DNA of 50,970 bases from Synechococcus sp. CS-1332 (GTDB taxonomy: Bacteria; Cyanobacteriota; Cyanobacteriia; PCC-6307; Cyanobiaceae), in assembly GCF_025127995.1 (NCBI RefSeq), contig NZ_JAHLYP010000008.1:1-50970 (forward strand). Reading direction: 5' to 3'. Numbering within the stretch: the first letter of the stretch is position 1; every line of letters starts with the position of its first letter. Of this stretch, positions 46,371-50,970 are shown in pieces. The translations under genes and the position numbers were made by a program. The notes beneath the pieces are model-generated. The model did no database searches. It had not been told where the DNA came from and saw only the letters and a program-made list of their open reading frames with translations.

Positions 46371-47020
46371 GCGGACGCTTCCTGGTGCTGGAAGGCATCG
46401 ACGGCTGCGGCAAGTCCACCCAGATCCAGGCCCTGCGCGCCTGGCTGCCGATCAGTGGCCTGATGGCTCCTGGCGCCCAGCTGGTGGTGACGCGGGAACC
46501 CGGGGGCACGGCCCTGGGCCAGGCCCTGCGCGCCCTGCTGCTGCGGCCGCCCGAGGGTGCCGCCCCCTGCAGTCTCAGCGAGCTGATGCTCTACGCCGCC
46601 GACCGGGCCCAGCATGTGGAGGAGTGCCTGCGTCCGGCCCTCGCTGCCGGCGATTGGGTGCTTTGCGATCGCTTCAGCGGCTCCACCGCCGCCTACCAGG
46701 GCTATGGCCGCGGCCTTCCCCTGGCGACGATCCTCCAGCTTGAAGCCCTGGCCACCGGTGGCCTGGCGCCCGATCTCACCCTCTGGCTCGATCTGCCCCT
46801 GGCTGGATCCCTGCAGCGCCGCGGCGATCGGCCCGCCGACCGGATCGAGGCCGCCGGCGAGGCCTTCCTGCAGCGGGTTAACGATGGCTTCGCCACCCTG
46901 GCCGGCCAGAGGGGCTGGTGTCGCGTCGAGGCCGGCCTGCCTATGGAGAAGGTCACGGACCTGTGCTGCGCCCTGATCACGGAACACCTGGGCGGTCCCG
47001 GGGATGGGGACCATGGCTGA
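46367..47020 (+). CDS. tmk: Thymidylate kinase
   Basis: Phosphorylates dTMP to dTDP. P-loop FLVLEGIDGCGKSTQIQAL at the start, then the DR-x-Y-like VVTREPGGTALGQALRALLL, ADRAQHVEECLRPAL, CDRFSGSTAAYQGYGRGL and the lid LPLAGSLQRRGDRPADRIE. At 217 residues the length is normal. The ATG overlaps the stop of the P-type ATPase gene (ATGA), and the 3' end overlaps holB slightly, so the three genes look co-expressed. Confidence 0.96.
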   Translation: MSGRFLVLEGIDGCGKSTQIQALRAWLPISGLMAPGAQLVVTREPGGTALGQALRALLLRPPEGAAPCSLSELMLYAADRAQHVEECLRPALAAGDWVLCDRFSGSTAAYQGYGRGLPLATILQLEALATGGLAPDLTLWLDLPLAGSLQRRGDRPADRIEAAGEAFLQRVNDGFATLAGQRGWCRVEAGLPMEKVTDLCCALITEHLGGPGDGDHG

Positions 47021-47972
47021 GTTGTTCGCCGATCTTCTCGGCCAGCCGCAGGCGGTGGGGCTGCTGACGGCCGCCCTCGAACGGCAGCGGCTGGCGCCGG
47101 CCTATCTGTTCGTGGGGGCCGAGGGGGTGGGCCGACGCTTGGCGGCCCTGCGCCTGCTGGAGGGGGTGCTCTCCGGTGGAAGCACCGGATCAGTGCCGTT
47201 GCGGCGGCGCCTGGCGGAGGGCAACCACCCCGACCTGCTCTGGGTCGAGCCCACCTACCTGCACCAGGGCCGGCTGGTGAAGGCCTCCGAGGCCGAGGCC
47301 CAGGGCCTCAGTCGCCGCAGTCCCCCCCAGCTGCGCCTGGAGCAGGTGCGGGAGGTGACCCGTTTCCTGGCTCGCCGCCCGGTGGAGGGGGCCCGGTCCC
47401 TGGTGGTGCTGGAGACGGCCGAGGCGATGGCCGAGGCGGCCGCCAATGCCCTGCTCAAGACCCTCGAAGAACCCGGCCACGGCCTGCTGATCCTGCTCAC
47501 GGCGACGCCGGACCGGCTGCTGAGCACCATCCGTTCCCGCTGCCAGTCCATTCCCTTCGCCCGCCTGTCCCCCGCCCTGGTGCGCCAGGTGCTGGAACGG
47601 CAGCCGCTGGCGGAAGGGGAACCGCAGGGGCACGTGGAGGATCCCCCCGAACTCCTCGAACTGGCCGCCGGCTCCCCCGGGGCCCTGCTGCGCCACCGGC
47701 GGGTCTGGCAGGGCCTGCCGGAGGGGCTGGCGGAACGGCTGCTGGCCCTGGGCCGCGAGCCCATGGAGGCCCTGGGCCTGGCCCGCGACCTCAGCGAGGC
47801 CCTCGACGGCGAACAGCAGCTGTGGTTACTCGACTGGTGGCAGTTGCACCTCTGGCGCCAGCGCCTGGAGCCGGCGCCGCTGCGGCGGATCGAGCAGCTG
47901 CGCAGCCACCTGCTGGCCTACGTGCAGCCCCGGCTGGCCTGGGAGGTGGCCCTGCTCGATCTGGGCCGGTGA
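47013..47972 (+). CDS. holB: DNA polymerase III delta prime subunit (HolB-like)
   Basis: Clamp-loader subunit. The N-terminal AAA+ region shows LFVGAEGVGRRLAALRLLEG, a degenerate P-loop (Arg where Lys is needed), as expected for a non-hydrolysing delta prime. LVVLETAEAMAEAAANALLK then TLEEPG and TIRSRCQSIPF (SRC motif) are diagnostic. The four-Cys zinc module of the E. coli protein is absent. I choose the ATG at 47013 (319 residues), preceded by GGGGA; an in-frame ATG 9 bp upstream also exists. It partly overlaps tmk. Confidence 0.88.
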   Translation: MAELFADLLGQPQAVGLLTAALERQRLAPAYLFVGAEGVGRRLAALRLLEGVLSGGSTGSVPLRRRLAEGNHPDLLWVEPTYLHQGRLVKASEAEAQGLSRRSPPQLRLEQVREVTRFLARRPVEGARSLVVLETAEAMAEAAANALLKTLEEPGHGLLILLTATPDRLLSTIRSRCQSIPFARLSPALVRQVLERQPLAEGEPQGHVEDPPELLELAAGSPGALLRHRRVWQGLPEGLAERLLALGREPMEALGLARDLSEALDGEQQLWLLDWWQLHLWRQRLEPAPLRRIEQLRSHLLAYVQPRLAWEVALLDLGR

Positions 47973-47985
47973 GGGTAACCAGCCG

Positions 47986-48062
47986 CGGCAGCACGTTCCC
48001 CATGAACCTTCGGTGCTGCACCCGCTCGGACGGGTGCTGTCCTGGGCTGGGGAACGCTGTCG
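47986..48062. repeat. Nested stem-loop candidate
   Basis: Outer arms CGGCAG (47986-47991) and CTGTCG (48057-48062) pair with one G-U. After a 2-nt bulge, CGTTCCCC (47994-48001) pairs perfectly with GGGGAACG (48049-48056). Inside, GCACCCG (48018-48024) and CGGGTGC (48031-48037) close a 6-nt loop. The fold is about 77 nt. Confidence 0.5.
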
Positions 48063-48148
48063 AATGTCCTGGCAGAGGGGGGCCAAGCCAGCCCACCCTC
48101 TCCATGCACGCCAGCGGCTGCTGGCCCTAGATGCTGAAGGTGTGGTGC

Positions 48149-48205
48149 CCGCCCAGATCCTTTCGTGGGCCTTGAGTCAGGCAAAGAGAGTGTTGTTCTG
48201 GGCGG
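48149..48205. repeat. Inverted repeat with 9-bp arms
   Basis: CCGCCCAGA (48149-48157) is the exact reverse complement of TCTGGGCGG (48197-48205), with a 39-nt loop. It lies in the holB/rpaA gap. Confidence 0.45.
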
Positions 48206-48241
48206 CGGGACTCTTGCGGGTGAGGGTCTGGTTGAGGTGGA

Positions 48242-48255
48242 GGTGAGAGTTCACC
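48242..48255. repeat. Short perfect hairpin
   Basis: GGTGA and TCACC arms around a 4-nt loop, in the holB/rpaA gap. Alone it is weak evidence. Confidence 0.35.
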
Positions 48256-48268
48256 GTCTGCTTGTTGG

Positions 48269-48296
48269 GGCAGATCTTCGGCCAGTTCGATCTGCC
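48269..48296. repeat. Inverted repeat with 8-bp arms
   Basis: GGCAGATC (48269-48276) and GATCTGCC (48289-48296) flank a 12-nt loop. It is 68 bp downstream of the rpaA stop (on the rpaA strand) and could be part of its 3' end processing or a non-coding RNA. Confidence 0.4.
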
Positions 48297-48364
48297 GAAT
48301 CCAGCTTTCTTCCGCTTGTCAGTGAACGGGAGGGGTGTGTTCCCATGAAGCGTTGGCGGAGGAT

Positions 48365-49156
48365 TCAGCCAGCTTCGTTGATCTTGGTGGAGGCCTCCAG
48401 GCGGGCCCGTCTGGCGTCGCGGACGATGGTGGCGAGGGGTTCCATCTGATCGTTGGAAGGCAGCTCAAGGCAGTAGCCGGCGCCGTAGACGGTCTTGATG
48501 AAGCGGGGCTTGCGGGGGTCGGGTTCGAGCTTGGTGCGGAGGTGGCGGATGTGGACCCGGATGGTTTCGATGTCGTCGTCGGGCTCGTAACCCCAGACCT
48601 CCTTGAGGATCAGGGAGGGCGCGACGGTCTGGCCGTGGCGCTGCAGCAGGCAGTGGAGGAGTTCGAACTCCGTGTGCGTGAGGCGCACGGGGGCGTCGAA
48701 CCAGATGGCCTCGAAGCGCTCGGGGACGAGGGTGAGGGAGCTGAAGCTGAGGATTTCGTTGTGCTTGACAGAGAGGGGAGCCCGCTCGCTGCGGCGCAGG
48801 AGGGCCTTGACCCTCACCATCAGTTCTTCAAGATCGAAAGGCTTGGTGAGGTAGTCGTCGGCACCGGAATTGAAACCGCTGACCTTGTCCTTGGTGCTGC
48901 CGAGGGCGGTGAGCATCAAGATGGGGATCTTGGCGGTGCGCTCGTCGCGGCGGAGGCGCTGACAGAGGGTGAGACCGTCGACCTTGGGAAGCATTAGGTC
49001 GAGGAGGATGACGTCGGGGCTGTATTGAACGGCGAGGGCCTGCCCCTTGATGCCGTCCTCAGCGCGCTGGACGTCGAAGCCCCCGTGCTCGAGATGGCCG
49101 GCGACCAGATCGCGCATATCGCCGTCATCTTCGATGAGCAGGATGCAGGGCTTCAT
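48365..49156 (-). CDS. rpaA: Response regulator RpaA (OmpR family)
   Basis: Receiver domain (1-120: [40 protein letters not shown] with phospho-Asp, [27 protein letters not shown]). It is joined to a winged helix with the RpaA-specific [39 protein letters not shown] and [13 protein letters not shown]. RpaA is the SasA-controlled output regulator of the cyanobacterial clock and also affects phycobilisome-photosystem association. The 263-residue protein includes a charged C-terminal tail after the DNA-binding domain. Its start region faces the tRNA-Asn gene across 169 bp. Confidence 0.94.
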   Translation of the reverse strand: MKPCILLIEDDGDMRDLVAGHLEHGGFDVQRAEDGIKGQALAVQYSPDVILLDLMLPKVDGLTLCQRLRRDERTAKIPILMLTALGSTKDKVSGFNSGADDYLTKPFDLEELMVRVKALLRRSERAPLSVKHNEILSFSSLTLVPERFEAIWFDAPVRLTHTEFELLHCLLQRHGQTVAPSLILKEVWGYEPDDDIETIRVHIRHLRTKLEPDPRKPRFIKTVYGAGYCLELPSNDQMEPLATIVRDARRARLEASTKINEAG

Positions 49157-49255
49157 GGGTGGGGTCGTGCCGTCGGGGGTGCTTCTGGAGGGAGCACAAG
49201 TGACGGGAGACTACATTTTCGTCGTTTTCACGTTCCTGTGGATGGATCCGGAGGA

Positions 49256-49280
49256 TGCCCCTGGGAGGACTTGAACCACC
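49256..49280 (-). pseudogene. tRNA-like 3' end remnant (T-arm plus acceptor strand)
   Basis: Read on the minus strand, 49280 to 49256 gives GGTGG, the T-loop TTCAAGT, CCTCC, an acceptor strand CAGGGGC and a discriminator A. This is the 3' quarter of a tRNA with one T:T mismatch in the T-stem. No matching D-arm or anticodon arm lies upstream, only a GCCCC 47 nt away that could pair with GGGGC. The 5' strand GCCCCTG expected for some tRNA-Thr species is missing. It could be a decayed tRNA or an old recombination scar beside tRNA-Asn. Confidence 0.45.
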
Positions 49281-49325
49281 GGCCTGGGCGCAGGATCGGG
49301 GCTCGGAATCGGACAGATGAAGAAA

Positions 49326-49397
49326 CTCCCCGGGCGGGATTCGAACCTGCGACCAATCGGTTAACAGCCGACCGCTCTACCACTGAGCTACCGAGGA
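49326..49397 (-). tRNA. trnN: tRNA-Asn (GTT)
   Basis: A 72-nt cloverleaf on the minus strand. The acceptor stem TCCTCGG/CCGGGGA pairs with one G-U, the D-arm is GCTC-AGTGGTA-GAGC, and the anticodon arm GTCGG-CTGTTAA-CCGAT has anticodon GTT. The variable loop is TGGTC, the T-arm GCAGG-TTCGAAT-CCCGC, and the discriminator G. CCA is not encoded. The T-stem contains an A:C mismatch at its third pair; otherwise all conserved bases are present. Confidence 0.95.
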
Positions 49398-49427
49398 AAA
49401 CACCGGGATAACCCGGTTCTGAAGACC

Positions 49428-50129
49428 TTACCTTTCGGCCCCGCCGGCGGGCAAGGGGGCCAGGGAGCGTCGCAGGCTTTCGCCGCTCTGCCAGGGGCCG
49501 ATCGCACCGGCTTCCATGCGGGCGGCACCGTCGCAGCGCTCCAGTTCTTCGAGACGGTGGGTGATCCACAGCGCGGCCAGGGGTGAGGCGCTCCGATGAC
49601 AGAGCCGATGGATCAGCTCCAGCACTTCTTTCTGGCTCTCCGGATCCAGCAGGGCCGTGGGTTCATCCAGCAGCAGCAACGTCGCGTCACTGGCCAGGGC
49701 GCCGGCAATGGCCAGGCGCTGCTTCTGGCCGCCGCTCAGGGTGTGGATGGGCCGCTGCTGCAGGCCGCTCAAGCCCACCTGAGCCAAGGCCGAGGCCACC
49801 CGGGCGGCACGCTCGCCGTCGTCGAGACCATCGGGAAGGGCGAGCTGCAGGTCGCTGCCGCAGCTGGGCAGTAACAGTTGATGGTCAGGGTTCTGGAACA
49901 CCAGAGCGGGCCTGCCCTGGCAGGTGATGGTTCCTTCGGCAGGTGTAAGCAGGCCGGTGATCAGGCGCAGCAGGGTGCTCTTGCCGCTGCCGTTGCTGCC
50001 CACAAGCATCCAGAGACCCGGCCCAGGAATCTGCAGGCGGCAGTTGTGAAGGGCGTGACGACCCATGCCCCAGCCGAAGCCGAGACCTTCGATGTGCAGG
50101 GGCGGTTCCACCGCTGCAGCCGGTGTCAA
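49428..50129 (-). CDS. ABC transporter ATP-binding protein, ECF/CbiO type
   Basis: The 233-residue ATPase has Walker [22 protein letters not shown]-loop [18 protein letters not shown] (the FQNPDxQ form of ECF-type ATPases), signature [16 protein letters not shown], Walker [14 protein letters not shown] and switch [14 protein letters not shown] points to energy-coupling-factor (vitamin or Co/Ni) transporters, but no S or T component is adjacent, so the substrate is unknown. Its ATG overlaps the stop of the UPF0367 gene by 4 nt. Confidence 0.88.
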   Translation of the reverse strand: MTPAAAVEPPLHIEGLGFGWGMGRHALHNCRLQIPGPGLWMLVGSNGSGKSTLLRLITGLLTPAEGTITCQGRPALVFQNPDHQLLLPSCGSDLQLALPDGLDDGERAARVASALAQVGLSGLQQRPIHTLSGGQKQRLAIAGALASDATLLLLDEPTALLDPESQKEVLELIHRLCHRSASPLAALWITHRLEELERCDGAARMEAGAIGPWQSGESLRRSLAPLPAGGAER

Positions 50130-50389
50130 GGCTCGAAGCTGAAGCCAGGCCGCTTGCCGCCGCCGGCGACGGCCGACTTTTCATAGATCTGTACGGCAAC
50201 GATCTCACTGCTGAGAAGGCTGACGCGTTTCTGCTCGTCCTTCTCGCAGGTCAGCTCGAGCACCTTGGGCTGACCGTTCTCTAGGGCCTGACACACCTCC
50301 CTGTAGAGGGCCTGGGCGGCCTCCAGCTCCTTGCGCTGGACGGCAACGGGCATGGGGCTGAGCCGGAGGGAGATCTCGACGACGTACAT
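50126..50389 (-). CDS. UPF0367 family protein
   Basis: The 87-residue protein begins [20 protein letters not shown] and contains [20 protein letters not shown], then [15 protein letters not shown] and a Gly-rich end KRPGFSFEP. This is the cyanobacterial UPF0367 pattern; function unknown. The frame is open 69 codons upstream but the family start is the ATG at 50389. It is divergent from psbD and translationally coupled to the ABC ATPase gene. Confidence 0.9.
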   Translation of the reverse strand: MYVVEISLRLSPMPVAVQRKELEAAQALYREVCQALENGQPKVLELTCEKDEQKRVSLLSSEIVAVQIYEKSAVAGGGKRPGFSFEP

Positions 50390-50571
50390 GGTGGATGGCG
50401 CCCGGAGGCGGGGACGGCGGGGAGGGCTGGCCTGTCCACTCTGGCGAATCGTGGGCCGCCGGGGAGGCGATGGGTACTTGTGCTCAATCCTTGGGGGCTG
50501 GGGTGCGACCAGCCGCACGGAGGAGGATCGTCTTTTACGCTCAGCATGTAACGCTTCGTGAAGCTCCTCCC
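50390..50571. promoter_or_regulatory. Divergent promoter and psbD leader region
   Basis: A 182-bp gap between the UPF0367 gene and psbD. Near psbD the sequence turns less GC-rich, with direct repeats of ACGCT (50536-50540 and 50551-50555). An inverted repeat GGAGGAG (50519-50525) / CTCCTCC (50564-50570) ends one base before the ATG, so the psbD start has no purine-rich ribosome site but an anti-SD-like pyrimidine run. Promoter boxes were not convincing. Confidence 0.4.
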
Positions 50572-50970
50572 ATGACGATCGCCCTAGGGCGTGCACCGGC
50601 CACCCGTGGATGGTTCGACGTCCTCGACGACTGGCTCAAGCGCGACCGCTTCGTTTTCGTTGGGTGGTCCGGTCTGCTGCTGTTCCCCACGGCCTATCTG
50701 GCTCTGGGCGGCTGGCTCACCGGCACCACCTTCGCCACCTCCTGGTACACCCACGGGATTGCCAGCAGCTACCTGGAAGGTTGCAACTTCCTCACCGCTG
50801 CCGTCAGCACCCCGGCGGATGCCATGGGTCACAGCCTGCTGCTGCTCTGGGGCCCGGAAGCCCAGGGTGACTTCGTGCGCTGGATCCAGCTCGGTGGCCT
50901 CTGGCCGTTCGTGGCCCTGCACGGCGCCTTCGCGCTGATCGGCTTCATGCTGCGTCAGTTCGAGATCGCC
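50572..50970 (+). CDS. psbD: Photosystem II D2 protein (PsbD), N-terminal part
   Basis: Reaction-centre subunit that with D1 binds P680, pheophytin and QA. The visible 133 residues ([78 protein letters not shown]) match D2, including the first transmembrane helix and the start of the second. The gene runs off the right edge; the full protein is about 351 residues and psbC normally follows. Confidence 0.98.
   Translation, partial: MTIALGRAPATRGWFDVLDDWLKRDRFVFVGWSGLLLFPTAYLALGGWLTGTTFATSWYTHGIASSYLEGCNFLTAAVSTPADAMGHSLLLLWGPEAQGDFVRWIQLGGLWPFVALHGAFALIGFMLRQFEIA

Larger units (their letters stand above)
47973..48364. other. 392-bp gene-free region rich in inverted repeats
   Basis: Between convergent holB and rpaA. 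Open frames here are short and resemble no family. Perfect or near-perfect inverted repeats occur at 47986-48062 (nested), 48149-48205, 48242-48255 and 48269-48296. No run of T follows them as in a simple terminator. I looked for sequence landmarks of RNase P RNA, SRP RNA and tmRNA and saw none. It may hold a non-coding RNA, but this is unproven. Confidence 0.5.

Noticed and set aside
47986-48062. Simple rho-independent terminator of holB
   Set aside because: The stem is long and bulged and no T-run follows, unlike a standard intrinsic terminator.
48002-48130. 42-residue Cys-rich open frame (starts MNLRCCTRSDGCC)
   Set aside because: No ribosome site, and it lies across strong inverted repeats. 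The Cys codons come from TGC/TGT runs in the stems. Structured RNA is the simpler reading.
49256-49302. Complete second tRNA gene beside tRNA-Asn
   Set aside because: Only the T-arm and 3' acceptor strand are present; no D-arm or anticodon arm of correct size can be placed.
50546-50552. Possible HLR1 (RpaB-binding) site upstream of psbD
   Set aside because: One half-site GTTACAT is present on the minus strand, but the second half expected 2 bp on is very degenerate.

Overview
The window is GC-rich, densely packed DNA from a cyanobacterium, most likely a picocyanobacterium of the Synechococcus/Cyanobium (alpha-cyanobacterial) lineage. Evidence: seven NDH-1 subunit genes (ndhA, I, G, E, D, F, M), phytoene desaturase and phytoene synthase, RbcR, Ycf3, Ycf34, RpaA, RpaB and, at the right edge, the start of psbD (photosystem II D2). 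No insertion sequence, prophage, CRISPR array or rRNA was seen. There is one tRNA gene, for Asn.

Layout. 1-9.2 kb: a partial protein of probable DUF3352 type, a SixA-type phosphatase, citrate synthase, the ndhA-I-G-E operon, NAD kinase, a CYTH protein, a PedR-like LuxR regulator, a MetF-type reductase and a sugar nucleotidyltransferase. 9.2-17.5 kb: ScpA, a LapA-domain protein, NdhD, NdhF, an NnrU/Z-ISO-like membrane protein, RbcR, a DUF3172 protein and NdhM. 17.7-21.6 kb: pds (crtP), crtB and a TolC-type outer-membrane protein, each overlapping the next by 4 nt. 21.5-33.5 kb is the most accessory-looking part. It holds a membrane Cache/HAMP protein without output domain, a divergent MinD/ParA-like ATPase and a small protein. 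Beside them lies a tightly overlapping operon of Rieske oxygenase, DevB, DevC, DevA and an alpha/beta hydrolase. A divergent MFS exporter, two more Rieske oxygenases in tandem, a membrane-anchored cyclic-nucleotide-binding-domain protein and a small membrane protein complete it. 33.5-37 kb: an RRM RNA-binding protein, a CCA-adding-type tRNA nucleotidyltransferase, Ycf34, TsaB and a DUF218 protein. 37-41.8 kb: an apparent lipid operon rpaB-plsX-fabH-fabD-plsC. 41.9-48 kb: RadA, Ycf3, a copper-type P-type ATPase, thymidylate kinase and DNA polymerase III delta prime. 48-51 kb: a 392-bp gene-free stretch rich in inverted repeats, RpaA, a tRNA-like remnant, tRNA-Asn, an ECF-type ABC ATPase, a UPF0367 protein and psbD.

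How the genes work together. Most are housekeeping genes for photosynthetic electron transport (NDH-1, PSII, PSI assembly), carotenoid and lipid synthesis, and their regulators (RpaA, RpaB, RbcR, PedR). The best candidate for an undescribed system is at about 20-32.6 kb. A Rieske oxygenase is translationally coupled to a DevBCA exporter and a hydrolase, with an MFS pump, two further Rieske enzymes, a TolC and a sensor/MinD pair close by. This reads as a pathway that oxidises a small molecule or lipid and exports it. The substrate cannot be told from sequence. All homology calls come from motif recognition by eye; no database search was run.
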